Shown here: in pieces, positions 33,090 through 41,704 of the stretch | Numbering within the stretch: position 1 is the first letter of the stretch | How the letters are laid out: each line of letters begins with the position of its first letter | NCBI RefSeq assembly: GCF_008727755.1 | Contig: NZ_CP044231.1 | Span: 2,666,001 to 2,730,000, forward strand | DNA from: Microbacterium caowuchunii | Lineage (GTDB): Bacteria; Actinomycetota; Actinomycetes; Actinomycetales; Microbacteriaceae | Direction of reading: 5' to 3' | DNA: 64,000 nucleotides | Translations under genes and position numbers: made by a program | The notes under the pieces: model-generated | Told to the model about the DNA's origin: nothing | What the model saw: only the letters and a program-made list of their open reading frames with translations | The model's database searches: none

Positions 33090-35168
33090 ATGGACCGGGG
33101 CAGCGCGCTGACAAGCTGGGAGCCGCGCGATCCCGGGCTCTGGGGCCGGGGCATGCGCCCGTGGCTGCCCGCCTGGTGGGTCTGGCCGATCGCCGCTGCG
33201 GGGATCGGCGCCCTCGCCGCCTCCGGGCTGTACTTCACGCCGCCCGGCGGGACCCTGGCCATCTGGTGGCCCGCGGCCGGTCTCTCGGTCTGGTTCGTCC
33301 TGGTGAACCCGCCCCGCCGCCGCGCGCTCGCTCTCGCCCTCGTGTTCGTCGTGACGGCCGGGGCGAACCTCCTCAGCGGACGCGACCCGGGGCTCGCGCT
33401 GGGCTTGAGCTTCGCCAACGCCACGGAAGCCTTCGTCGTGGCGCTGCTGCTCGGTTTCGGCGGCGGACGCTTCGGCCTGCTCACCATCACGCACGCGCTG
33501 CGGTTCCTCCTCGCAGTCGCGGCGGGCGCGCTGGTCCTCGGCGCACTGGTCGGAGCGACCGTCCAGGCCGTCCAGGGCGGGGATCTGCTCGACGCCGCCG
33601 TCCCCGCGGCGGCCTCCCATGCCGCCGCGGTGCTGCTGGTCGCGCCGTTCGCGTTGATCCCGGCTCGCGCCGGCGACCCGTTCCGGTGGGGCGAGGTGGC
33701 GATCCAGACCGCCATCCTGGCCCTCGCCATCCTGGTCGTGTTCCGCCCGGGAGCGTACCTCCCCCTCGCCTTCCTGCCGTTCACCGTCGTGACCTGGGCG
33801 GCGTTCCGGTTCCCGATGGCGATCGCCTTCGCACAGTCGCTGGTCGCCGCGGTCGCCGTCATCGCGCTGAGCTTCAGCGGCGGCGGGCCGTTCGCCGCGA
33901 TCGGGCTGAGCACCACGGACCTCGCCATCACGGTGGAGGTCTTCCTCGTGGCGCTGGCCACGATCACGGTGCTCATGGTCGCCGCCCGCAACGAGCTGCG
34001 CCGGGCCACCCGCACGGCGGCGACGACGACGCGCCTCATCACCGGGGGGTTCCTGGAGTCGGAGGTGGGACTGGTCATCGCCGAGCGCGAGCGCGGGACG
34101 TCCACCGTGATCTGGGCGAACGACGCGGCCCGGAACCTCTTGTCCGGCGAGCTCTCCCCCGAGGGACGCTGGGCGGGCGACATCGAGGCGGCGACGCAGA
34201 CGGCCCTCCGCGGAGAGGCGGAGCAGGTGCACGAGCGGGGCGGAACCGTCATCCGCCTGCTCGCGAACCGGGTCCCGGGCGATCCTCGGCGTTTCGCCGT
34301 GCAGCTGGTGGACGTCACCAGCACGGTACGGATGATGCAGGCCAGGACCGAGGCCGAGCTGGAGCGCGATGCCGCCCGCACCGCGCGGATCGACCTGGAG
34401 CGTCAGCGCGACGACTTCGTGGCCACGACGAGCCACGAGCTGCGCACCCCCATCACGAGCCTGCGCGGCTACACGGAGCTGCTCGCCGAATCGCCGCGAC
34501 TCCCGGAACTCGAACGCGGTTGGGTCGAGGTCGTCGACCGGAACGCCCGCCGGCTGTCCGAGCTCGTGGAGGACCTGCTCACCCTCGGGCGCGCCCGCCG
34601 GGCTCCCGTGGTCCGGGCGGCCGTGGAGATCCGCGATGCCGCGGACTACCTCGCCGACGTCGCCCTCACGCAGCGTCCGGCGGCGGATGCGAAGGATCTG
34701 TCGCTGCACACCGCCGTCGCCGGTCCCCTGCCGGTGCGCGCCGTTCCGCGCGATGTGCTGCGCGCCCTCGGCAATCTCGTCTCGAACGCGCTGAAGTTCA
34801 CCCCCGACGGCGGCGAGGTGCGCGTGAGCGCCGTCCCGGACGGGCGTGAGGTGATCTTCCGCGTGGCCGATACCGGCCCCGGGATGACGGCGGAAACACT
34901 GTCCCACGCGTTCGAGCGGTTCTACCGTGCGCCCGACGCGGAGCGCGAGAACACGCCCGGCACCGGACTCGGGCTGGCCATCACGCGGGAGCTCGCCGAA
35001 CGCAACGGCGGGTCGGTCGATCTGCACAGCCCTGCGGGTGGCGGACTCGTCGCCGAGCTGCGCCTGCCGCGCGACCTCGCGGCGACTCAGCGCACGGAGG
35101 CGGGCACGGGGCCGTCTGCGACCGGGTCGGGAACGCTCGCCTCCAGCACCACGTCCGCGCCGCGCTGA
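33090..35168 (+). CDS. MASE1-type membrane histidine kinase
   Basis: 692 aa. A MASE1-like sensor with about eight membrane segments covers residues 25-300. A PAS-like region (about 310-420) and a coiled linker follow, then HisKA with the phospho-accepting His about residue 449 in TSHELRTPITSLRGY, and an HATPase domain with N-box NLVSNALKFTPDGG, DTGPGM and GTGLGLAI. It is a complete kinase. TACGTT stands 6 nt before the ATG with no ribosome site (leaderless). Its last 82 bp overlap, antisense, the end of the second kinase-like gene. The signal is unknown. Confidence 0.9.
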   Translation: MDRGSALTSWEPRDPGLWGRGMRPWLPAWWVWPIAAAGIGALAASGLYFTPPGGTLAIWWPAAGLSVWFVLVNPPRRRALALALVFVVTAGANLLSGRDPGLALGLSFANATEAFVVALLLGFGGGRFGLLTITHALRFLLAVAAGALVLGALVGATVQAVQGGDLLDAAVPAAASHAAAVLLVAPFALIPARAGDPFRWGEVAIQTAILALAILVVFRPGAYLPLAFLPFTVVTWAAFRFPMAIAFAQSLVAAVAVIALSFSGGGPFAAIGLSTTDLAITVEVFLVALATITVLMVAARNELRRATRTAATTTRLITGGFLESEVGLVIAERERGTSTVIWANDAARNLLSGELSPEGRWAGDIEAATQTALRGEAEQVHERGGTVIRLLANRVPGDPRRFAVQLVDVTSTVRMMQARTEAELERDAARTARIDLERQRDDFVATTSHELRTPITSLRGYTELLAESPRLPELERGWVEVVDRNARRLSELVEDLLTLGRARRAPVVRAAVEIRDAADYLADVALTQRPAADAKDLSLHTAVAGPLPVRAVPRDVLRALGNLVSNALKFTPDGGEVRVSAVPDGREVIFRVADTGPGMTAETLSHAFERFYRAPDAERENTPGTGLGLAITRELAERNGGSVDLHSPAGGGLVAELRLPRDLAATQRTEAGTGPSATGSGTLASSTTSAPR

Positions 35169-36862
35169 TACGCCCGCGCGCTCAGGTGCGCGAGACCGCG
35201 CCCGCGCATGCGCAGCCCGTCGGCGAGGACCCCCGGAGCGGCGACCTCGACCAGCAGCGCCTGACCGGGTTCGTCAGCCGGACGCACGGACAGTTCCGCG
35301 GAGCGGGCACCGGAGTGCTTCACGGCGTTCACGAACGCCTCGGCGGCGATGTCGGCCACGCGGCGGCGGATGCCCGCGTCGGCGAGCACGGACCGCGCCG
35401 CCGGGTCGATCTCGCTGGAGATCCGGAGCACGTTCGTCCACGACGTGATCACGTCGGCCAGCACATCCGAGGCGCGGGTTCCGTCCGTCGCCCCGTGCCG
35501 CATCTCCTCGAGCGCGCGATCGATCGTGACGGCGAACGCCTCCGCCTCCGATGTCGTGGCGTCGCGTTCGTCGAGCGCCGCGGCGAAGACGACGCAGCGC
35601 CCCTGCACGTGGCCGTGGAGGCGTTCAGCGGCCGTGTCCAGCGAGGCCCGGGTGCGCGCCGCCAGCGCCGCCAGCGCCGCGGCCTCCGCCGCCAGCGCGC
35701 TGGTGAGCAGCCGCTCCTGCACGATGGAGCGGCGGCCGGCATCCGCGCACAGGGCGATCGCGACCGCGATGCCGGGGAAGGCGAGGATCGGAACCAGCAC
35801 GATCCCGCCAGACTCCGGATGCAGCGCGAAGGCGACCGCCGAGTACACCGCGCCCGCGCCGGCCCAGACGACGATGAGCGTCGCGCCGCGTCCGCTCGGG
35901 GGACGGCGGGCACCCAGCCGGCGGCTGAGCACGTCCGCCGCACCACTCAGGAGGGCGAGGGCGACGATGGAGAGCAGCACCAGGTACCAGGGCGCCACGG
36001 TGACGATGTACGGCAGGCTCGCCGCGAAGTAGATTCCTGCGACCGTGAACGGGGGCGGCGGGCGCAGCCGGGACAGGATCGGCCGGGAGGAGCCGACGGG
36101 GGGCGCGGCCGGGGCGACGTCGCCGGCCACCGGAGGAAGCTCCGTGCGCGCGACGTCCTCGAGACGGTGGCTGGCCTCTCGCACCACGGCGGAGAAGGCG
36201 CGCACGTCCTCGAACCCCGGGCGACCGGTCCGGAGGGTCTCGAGTCCCGTGCGGATGCGGGCGAACGACGCGTCCAGCTCGGCCTGTGCCTGGCGCTCGA
36301 AGACCGCCGCGCGCTCGCCCGCCGCGGCGAGCGCCGCGCGCGCCGACCGCAGGCGCCGCCCGACGGATCGGCTCCCCGCGTAACCCACGGTCGCGATGGC
36401 CACGAGGGACAGCAGCAGCACCCAGACGAGGAGGTTCGTGGCGATGCGCTGCGCCCACCCGCCGCTCGGTTGCGTGGGCAGGAGCGCCGCGGCGATCGCG
36501 TCGTTGAGGAACGGACGCAGCACGGACACGGCGACGAGCGTCGCGAGCACCAGCGCGGCGCGTCCCCGGGGACTGCGCACGCGGCGTTCGGCCCAGGCGA
36601 CCGGGAGCACGAGGGCGGCGATGACCGCCCATCCGATCGCCGACACCCCGACGGCGGCGGGGTAGTCCTGTGCCTGCGTGACACCGAAGTAGGACCCGAG
36701 GACCGTGACCGAGGCGAGGAGCGACACGGCGGCCGACCACCAGGTGAAGAACCGTCCGCTGGTCACGGCGGCCCACCACACGCGTCCGGCGCGACGCACC
36801 CTGCCGCGGGGAACGGAGGCCGAGCGCTCCGGGGCGCGAGGTCCTCCGCGCGCGACCGTCAT
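35087..36862 (-). CDS. Membrane histidine-kinase-like protein with NarX/DesK-type ATPase domain
   Basis: 591 aa. Membrane segments occur in two groups (about 40-165 and 265-380), separated by a cytoplasmic helical stretch, followed by a C-terminal HATPase-like domain. The N-box EAFVNAVKHSGA is typical of the DesK/NarX group, but the G1 box Asp is absent (VEVAAPGV), and no clear phospho-His motif was found. It may be an ATP-binding regulator or a degenerate kinase. GGGGGAGTCGAAG precedes the ATG. It follows metB by 63 bp and overlaps the MASE1 kinase gene tail to tail. Confidence 0.75.
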   Translation of the reverse strand: MTVARGGPRAPERSASVPRGRVRRAGRVWWAAVTSGRFFTWWSAAVSLLASVTVLGSYFGVTQAQDYPAAVGVSAIGWAVIAALVLPVAWAERRVRSPRGRAALVLATLVAVSVLRPFLNDAIAAALLPTQPSGGWAQRIATNLLVWVLLLSLVAIATVGYAGSRSVGRRLRSARAALAAAGERAAVFERQAQAELDASFARIRTGLETLRTGRPGFEDVRAFSAVVREASHRLEDVARTELPPVAGDVAPAAPPVGSSRPILSRLRPPPPFTVAGIYFAASLPYIVTVAPWYLVLLSIVALALLSGAADVLSRRLGARRPPSGRGATLIVVWAGAGAVYSAVAFALHPESGGIVLVPILAFPGIAVAIALCADAGRRSIVQERLLTSALAAEAAALAALAARTRASLDTAAERLHGHVQGRCVVFAAALDERDATTSEAEAFAVTIDRALEEMRHGATDGTRASDVLADVITSWTNVLRISSEIDPAARSVLADAGIRRRVADIAAEAFVNAVKHSGARSAELSVRPADEPGQALLVEVAAPGVLADGLRMRGRGLAHLSARAYQRGADVVLEASVPDPVADGPVPASVR

Positions 36863-36925
36863 CTTCGACTCCCCCGGGTGCGTCGAGCACCACGTTCCGT
36901 GCGGCAGTCTAGCCAGTCGCCCCGG

Positions 36926-38086
36926 TCAGAGTGCGGACAGCGCCCGATCCAGATCGGCGATCAGGTCGTCCGCATCCTCGATGCCGACCGAGAGCCGCAC
37001 CAGCTCCACCGGCACCGCGAGTTCCGTTCCGCGCACCGAGGCGTGGGTCATCTCGTCCGGGTAGTTGAGGAGAGATTCCACGCCGCCGAGGGACTCCGCG
37101 AGGGTGAACAACCGGGTGGACTCCGCGAACCGGCGGGCCGCGGGGCCGTCCGCCAGCTCCAGCGACACGATGCCGCCGAAGCCGCGCATCTGACGCGCGG
37201 CCAGGTCGTGGCCGGGATGCGACTCCAGACCCGGGTAGTGCACGCGCGCGACCCGGTCGTGTCCGGTGAGGAAGCGCGCGACGGCATCCGCGTTCTCGCT
37301 GTGCCGCTGCATGCGGATGGCGAGCGTCTTGATGCCGCGGGTGGTGAGCCAGGCGTCGTGCGGGCCGGAGACCGCGCCGGCGGCGAACTGCAGGAAGCGC
37401 ACCTGCTCGGCGAGCGCGTCGTGATTCGTCACGACGGCTCCGCCGACCACGTCGGAGTGCCCGCCCAGGTACTTCGTCGTGGAGTGCACGACGACGTCGG
37501 CGCCGAGTGCCAGCGGCTGCTGCAGGGCCGGCGACGCGAAGGTGTTGTCGACCACGACGAGAGCGCCGGCGTCGTGACCGAGCGCGGCGAGACCGGCGAT
37601 GTCGCTGATCTTCAGCATCGGGTTCGAGGGCGTCTCGACCCAGAGGATCTTGGCCGGCCTCTCGGCGAGGGCCGCGGCCACCGCTTCCAGGTCACTCATG
37701 TCGACGACGCGGAGGCGGATGCCCCACGGGCCCAGGACCCGGGCGATCAGGCGGTAGGTCCCGCCGTAGACGTCGTTGCCGAGGAGCACCTCGTCGCCCG
37801 GCTGGAGCGCCGCCCGGAGGAGGGCGTCCTCGGCGGCGAGCCCGGACGAGAAGGAGATCCCGTGCGCGCCGCCCTCGATCGCCGCGAGCTGCGCTTCCAG
37901 CGCGGTGCGCGTCGGGTTCCCGCTGCGCCCGTACTCGTAGCCCTGCCGGAGGTTACCGATGCCGTCCTGCACGAACGTCGTGGACATGTGCAGGGCCGGG
38001 ATGACGTCGCCGGTGGCGGGGTCGGGGCTCTGCCCGGCGTGGACGACGAGGCTGGCGAAGCCGCGTGCGGCGTCGTGATCGGTCAT
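36926..38086 (-). CDS. Cystathionine gamma-synthase / gamma-lyase
   Basis: 386 aa, PLP-dependent Cys/Met metabolism family. Motifs: YEYGRSGNPTR (near 55), SSGLAAEDALL, VVVDNTFASP, and the PLP lysine in HSTTKYLGGHSDVVGG. Proteins annotated MetB in actinobacteria often act as synthase, lyase or both; sequence alone does not decide. The ATG overlaps the CBS stop (ATGA). With CBS it could run transsulfuration from homocysteine to cysteine. A 28-codon upstream extension is not used. Confidence 0.92.
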   Translation of the reverse strand: MTDHDAARGFASLVVHAGQSPDPATGDVIPALHMSTTFVQDGIGNLRQGYEYGRSGNPTRTALEAQLAAIEGGAHGISFSSGLAAEDALLRAALQPGDEVLLGNDVYGGTYRLIARVLGPWGIRLRVVDMSDLEAVAAALAERPAKILWVETPSNPMLKISDIAGLAALGHDAGALVVVDNTFASPALQQPLALGADVVVHSTTKYLGGHSDVVGGAVVTNHDALAEQVRFLQFAAGAVSGPHDAWLTTRGIKTLAIRMQRHSENADAVARFLTGHDRVARVHYPGLESHPGHDLAARQMRGFGGIVSLELADGPAARRFAESTRLFTLAESLGGVESLLNYPDEMTHASVRGTELAVPVELVRLSVGIEDADDLIADLDRALSAL

Positions 38087-39096
38087 CGGTTCTCTCCTGC
38101 CGTGTTCGTGGCGGCTGCGGGCACGAGGGGCTCGACCGTCTCGACCTCGTAACCGTGCTCGCGCATCCATGCGTCGTCGAAGATCTTGCCCATGTACCCG
38201 CGCCCGGAATCGGGCAGCAGCACCACCACGACGGCGTCCGCGGGGAGGTCGCGGGCGGCGGCGAGCGCGCCGGCGACGGCCATCCCGCTCGATCCGCCGA
38301 CGAGGAGCCCCTCTTCCCGGGCGAGCCGGCGCGTCATGGCGAACGACTCCGCGTCGCCGACCTTCTCGAAGCCGTCGACGACCGAACCGTCGTAGGCGCC
38401 CGGCCAGAAGTCCTCACCGACGCCCTCGACGTCGTAGGTGTGGACGGGGCCGCCCGAGTAGATCGAGCCGACCGGGTCGACGCCGATGACCTGCACCCGG
38501 CCGTCGGAGACCTCCTTGAGGTACTTCCCGGTACCGCTGATCGTGCCGCCGGTGCCGACGCCGGCGATGAAGTGGGTGATCCGCCCCTCGGTGTCGCGCC
38601 AGATCTCCGGGCCGGTCGTCTCGTAGTGGCTGCGCGGGCCGTTCTGGTTCTCGTACTGGTTCGGCTTGAACGCGCCGGGGATCTCCCGCACCAGTCGGTC
38701 CGAGACCGAGTAGTAGGACTGCGGGTCCTCCGGCTCGACGGCGGTGGGGGTGACAACGACCTCGGCGCCGTAGGCGCGCAGGACCGCACGCTTGTCCTCG
38801 CCGACCTTGTCGGGCACCACGAAGACGCACCGGTAGCCGCGCTGCTGCGCGATGAGCGCGAGCCCGACGCCGGTGTTCCCGCTCGTGGGCTCGACGATCA
38901 CGCCGCCGGGCAACAGCTGCCCGTCGCGCTCCGCCGCATCGATGATGTTCGCGGCGATGCGGTCCTTGGAGGACCCGCCGGGGTTGAGGTACTCGATCTT
39001 CACCAGCACCGTGGCGGCGATGCCCTCGGTGACGCGGTTGAGACGGACGAGGGGGGTGTTGCCGACGAGGTCGGCGACGCTCTGGGCGTAACGCAT
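38083..39096 (-). CDS. Cystathionine beta-synthase core, without C-terminal CBS domains
   Basis: 337 aa, fold-type II PLP enzyme: NTPLVRLNRV, the PLP lysine in NPGGSSKDRIA, EPTSGNTGVGLA, and GTGGTISGTGKYLKE. It condenses serine and homocysteine to cystathionine; cysteine-synthase activity is also possible. Many actinobacterial CBS proteins are about 460 aa with a regulatory CBS-domain pair; here only a short C-terminal tail follows the catalytic core (IFDDAWMREHGYEVETVEP). CAGGA lies 8 nt before the ATG. A cysteine-rich leader peptide and possible anti-ribosome-site sequence lie upstream. Confidence 0.9.
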   Translation of the reverse strand: MRYAQSVADLVGNTPLVRLNRVTEGIAATVLVKIEYLNPGGSSKDRIAANIIDAAERDGQLLPGGVIVEPTSGNTGVGLALIAQQRGYRCVFVVPDKVGEDKRAVLRAYGAEVVVTPTAVEPEDPQSYYSVSDRLVREIPGAFKPNQYENQNGPRSHYETTGPEIWRDTEGRITHFIAGVGTGGTISGTGKYLKEVSDGRVQVIGVDPVGSIYSGGPVHTYDVEGVGEDFWPGAYDGSVVDGFEKVGDAESFAMTRRLAREEGLLVGGSSGMAVAGALAAARDLPADAVVVVLLPDSGRGYMGKIFDDAWMREHGYEVETVEPLVPAAATNTAGENR

Positions 39097-39104
39097 GGGA
39101 GATG

Positions 39105-39184
39105 TCCTGATGTTCGGGGGCCGCGGGGCTCACCCGTCGCGGCGTCTGTCGGTGGTCGGAGAGGATGCGCGAGAGCGCACAGGA
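39105..39184 (-). promoter_or_regulatory. Leader region between the cysteine peptide and CBS, with candidate anti-ribosome-site pairing
   Basis: Just after the leader-peptide stop, TCCTG (39184-39180, minus strand) is complementary to CAGGA (39109-39105), the CBS ribosome site. A TGCGC/GCGCA hairpin lies next to it. Ribosomes stalled on Cys codons could change this folding. The pairing is short and unproven. Confidence 0.45.
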
Positions 39185-39188
39185 TCAC

Positions 39189-39215
39189 TCAGCGACAACA
39201 GCGACAGGTCAGCAC
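39189..39215 (-). CDS. Cysteine-rich leader peptide (leaderless upstream ORF)
   Basis: A GTG-started 8-codon frame encodes MLTCRCCR, with Cys at codons 4, 6 and 7 (all TGT). The start codon lies 6 nt after TAAGGT, a -10 box, so the mRNA would begin at the GTG. Actinobacterial leaderless mini-ORFs with runs of Cys codons upstream of cysteine-metabolism genes have been described as cysteine-responsive attenuators; position, content and downstream genes all fit. Confidence 0.72.
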   Translation of the reverse strand: MLTCRCCR

Positions 39216-39221
39216 CCGACG

Positions 39222-39227
39222 ACCTTA
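39222..39227 (-). promoter_or_regulatory. -10 box (TAAGGT) of the CBS-metB operon
   Basis: TAAGGT on the minus strand ends 6 nt before the leader peptide's GTG, the same geometry as other leaderless starts in this window. Confidence 0.6.
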
Positions 39228-39286
39228 CCATCCCGTACTGCGGCGCGTCCGCCCCTCCTCGGAACCTCACGCCAGGGCGACCGAGG

Positions 39287-40156
39287 TCAGCGGGCGTAGA
39301 CCTCACCCCAGGGTGAGGGCCCCACGGCGACGGGGCGGCCGGGGGTGCGCGACCATCGGCTCCAGGAACCGGGGAAGACCCGGGACGGGACCCCGGCGTG
39401 GGCGAGGGCGAGGGCGGTGTGCGCGGCTGCGATGCCCGAGCTGCAGGAGACGACGATCGGGCGCGCCGGGTCGACCCCGGCATCCGCGAGGGTGCGGTGC
39501 ACGTGGGCGGGCCCCCGGAGACAGCCGTCCGGTCCGACGTGCGCCAGCGTCGGGATGTTGACGGCGCCCGGGATGTGCCCTGCCCTGGGATCCGGCGTCG
39601 GCGCCGTCCCGCGGTAGTGCAGCGGGGATCGCGCGTCGATGAGCGCTCCTTCCCGCGGCGCCGCCGCCGCCTCGTCGATCGACGCGGCACCGGGATCCTC
39701 GTCACGGAGCACGACGTCTCCGGGCGTCGGCTGCAGGTCACCGCCCTCGAGCGGGCCACCCGATTCGATCCACGCCCGGAGGCCGCCGTCGAGGACCCGT
39801 ACCTCCACGCCGCGGCGGCGCAGCAGCCACCACGCCCGGGCCGCGGCGACCCCGTCGTTGTCGTCGTAGACCACCACGAGGTCTCCGACGCGGACTCCCC
39901 AGCGTCGTGCGGCGCGGGCGAGGTCGGCGAACGCGGGGAGCGGATGACGCCCCTCCTCCGGATGCCCGGGGCGCGTGAGCTCCTGCTCCAGGTCGACGTA
40001 CACCGCGCCGGGCAGGTGGCCGCCGAGGTAGAGGGGGCGCCCTTCCGGGAGATCGAGCCGCCAGCGCACGTCGAGCAGCCGCACGGGACGACGACGCGCA
40101 CGCAGGGCGGACAGCTCGGCCACGCCGATCACCGGGCTCTCCTCTGCGGCGCTCAT
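39287..40156 (-). CDS. Rhodanese-type sulfurtransferase (thiosulfate or 3-mercaptopyruvate)
   Basis: 289 aa with two rhodanese domains. The first, inactive, has RLLDVRWRLDLPEGRPLYLG and PGAVYVDLEQEL; the second has the active-site loop CSSGIAA with the catalytic Cys and GHIPGAVNIP. It transfers sulfur from thiosulfate or mercaptopyruvate to an acceptor. The ATG at 40156 is preferred over an upstream GTG. It lies upstream of the cysteine operon in the same direction but is separated from it by that operon's promoter. Confidence 0.9.
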   Translation of the reverse strand: MSAAEESPVIGVAELSALRARRRPVRLLDVRWRLDLPEGRPLYLGGHLPGAVYVDLEQELTRPGHPEEGRHPLPAFADLARAARRWGVRVGDLVVVYDDNDGVAAARAWWLLRRRGVEVRVLDGGLRAWIESGGPLEGGDLQPTPGDVVLRDEDPGAASIDEAAAAPREGALIDARSPLHYRGTAPTPDPRAGHIPGAVNIPTLAHVGPDGCLRGPAHVHRTLADAGVDPARPIVVSCSSGIAAAHTALALAHAGVPSRVFPGSWSRWSRTPGRPVAVGPSPWGEVYAR

Positions 40157-40255
40157 GCTGCGAGCCTGCCCCCGCGCCCGGGTCCCCTCAACGTGCAGCG
40201 ACACACCGCGTCACGCAAGACAGCGCATCGCGCAGACACGCGTCAGCGAATACCC

Positions 40256-40283
40256 ATTGTGCACAATTCGATTGTGTGCAATC
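40256..40283. promoter_or_regulatory. Tandem palindromic operators in front of ohrR
   Basis: ATTGTGCACAAT (40256-40267) is a perfect 12-bp palindrome. GATTG-TGTG-CAATC (40270-40283) is a second, 10-bp-stem palindrome. Both end just before the OhrR start codon and fit MarR/OhrR binding sites; AATCGT 6 nt before the ATG may be the -10 box. Confidence 0.6.
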
Positions 40284-40291
40284 GTTCTACC

Positions 40292-40759
40292 ATGACGAGC
40301 CGAAGCATCCCGGAACTCGACCCGGAACAGGACGTCCTGGATCAGATGGTGTGCTTCTCGCTCTACACCGCCAGTCGCGCGACGACCCAGGCCTACCGCC
40401 GCCTGCTGGCCCCCTGGGGACTCACCTACCCGCAGTACCTGGTGCTGGTGCAGCTGTGGACGCGCGGCGCCCAATCGGTGCGGGACCTCGGGACAGCGCT
40501 CTCCCTCGACTCCGGGACGCTCTCCCCCCTCCTGACCAGGCTCGAACGCAGCGGGATCATCACCCGCACCCGCGACGAGGCGGACGGACGGGTCGTCACC
40601 GTCCGTCTCACCGAGCACGGTGACCGTCTCCGCGACGAGATGGCGGACGTCCCCGCGCAGCTCTTCGCGTGCATGAGCCTCTCCATGGATTCGGCGCGCG
40701 CCCTCCTCGACTCCCTGCACACGCTCACCGAGAGCGTGCAGGCGAGCAGCACGCGCTGA
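40292..40759 (+). CDS. ohrR: MarR family regulator, OhrR-type peroxide sensor
   Basis: 155 aa winged-helix protein. Cys21 in MVCFSLYTASR is the OhrR reactive cysteine, preceding the helices of the dimer interface. YPQYLVLVQLW, LGTALSLDSGTLSPLLTRLE (recognition helix) and RDEADGRVVTVRLT (wing) follow. It represses ohr, and oxidation of Cys21 by organic hydroperoxides releases it. It is followed by ohr after 42 bp. No ribosome site is seen, so it may be leaderless. Confidence 0.92.
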   Translation: MTSRSIPELDPEQDVLDQMVCFSLYTASRATTQAYRRLLAPWGLTYPQYLVLVQLWTRGAQSVRDLGTALSLDSGTLSPLLTRLERSGIITRTRDEADGRVVTVRLTEHGDRLRDEMADVPAQLFACMSLSMDSARALLDSLHTLTESVQASSTR

Positions 40760-40801
40760 GCACCCGCTCCGCGCTCGCCCGACGACACGAAAGGCACCAC
40801 C

Positions 40802-41224
40802 ATGGAAGCCATCTACACCGCAGAAGCCCTCTCCACCGGCGACGGACGCAACGGACACGTCGTCACCTCCGACGGCATCCTCGATACCGACGTCCGCACG
40901 CCCAAGGAGATGGGCGGCCCCGGCGGGGCCCCGAACCCGGAGCTGCTGTTCGCCGCCGGCTACGCGGCCTGCTTCCACAGCGCACTCCAGGCGGTGGCCC
41001 GGATGCAGAAGGTCGCGCTGCAGGATTCGAGCGTGGGGGCGCGCGTCGAGCTGGGCCCGAAGGACGGCGGCGGGTTCCAGCTCGCCGTGGAGCTCGAGGT
41101 GGTGCTCCCCGGCATCCCCGCCGATCAGGCGCAGGCCCTCGCCGACGCCGCCCACCAGATGTGCCCGTACTCGAACGCGACCCGCGGCAACATCGACGTC
41201 GCGGTCCGCGTGACCGAGGACTGA
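40802..41224 (+). CDS. ohr: Organic hydroperoxide resistance protein (Ohr/OsmC family)
   Basis: 140 aa, full length for Ohr. The redox cysteines Cys57 (YAACFHSAL) and Cys121 (HQMCPYSNATRGN) are present, as is the Arg-bearing segment DVRTPKEMGGPGGAPNPE. It reduces fatty-acid and other organic peroxides. GAAAGGCACCACC precedes the ATG. Regulated by the adjacent OhrR. Confidence 0.95.
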   Translation: MEAIYTAEALSTGDGRNGHVVTSDGILDTDVRTPKEMGGPGGAPNPELLFAAGYAACFHSALQAVARMQKVALQDSSVGARVELGPKDGGGFQLAVELEVVLPGIPADQAQALADAAHQMCPYSNATRGNIDVAVRVTED

Positions 41225-41243
41225 GACCCCCGGCGGCCGTCGC

Positions 41244-41585
41244 TCAGATCACCGGGGCGACGGCGCCGCGGTGCGGGGACGTCCGGCGCGCACGACGCGC
41301 GGCCGCGGCGTCCTCGGCGCACGCCTCGAGCGACCCCTTCGCCGCGTCGAGGCTCGTGAAGGTGCCGCGGTGACGACCCGCTCCGTCCCGCGCCTCGAAC
41401 CCGGCGGCGGTCACGGTCACGGTCCCCACGAACGTCGCCGCCGTGTTGGCGACGTGCAGGCCGGACTCGACCTGGATCCACACCGCCCGTGAGCGCTGCC
41501 GCGGTGCGTCGACGATCGGAAGCGCGATCGGCTCGGTCGGGAGCAGCTCGTCGATCTGGGGACGGTTCGCGGAAGGGGCGTGCAC
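41244..41585 (-). CDS. 113-aa hypothetical protein
   Basis: The start is the GTG at 41585 with GGAG 7 nt upstream; earlier codons in the frame overlap the promoter of the divergent membrane-protein gene. It contains IALPIVDAPRQRSRAVWIQV and a strand-rich centre, with a basic tail RRARRTSPHRG. No recognised domain or membrane segment. Confidence 0.6.
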   Translation of the reverse strand: MHAPSANRPQIDELLPTEPIALPIVDAPRQRSRAVWIQVESGLHVANTAATFVGTVTVTAAGFEARDGAGRHRGTFTSLDAAKGSLEACAEDAAAARRARRTSPHRGAVAPVI

Positions 41586-41704
41586 GGGTGGACTCCATTC
41601 GTGAGGACTGACACTTCGATCATGTCCGCCCCCTCCGACCTGCCGAGGGGACTGGCGAGACGCCAGCCGATCTGCTAGATCGTGGGGTGAGGGAAGGGAC
41701 CGGG

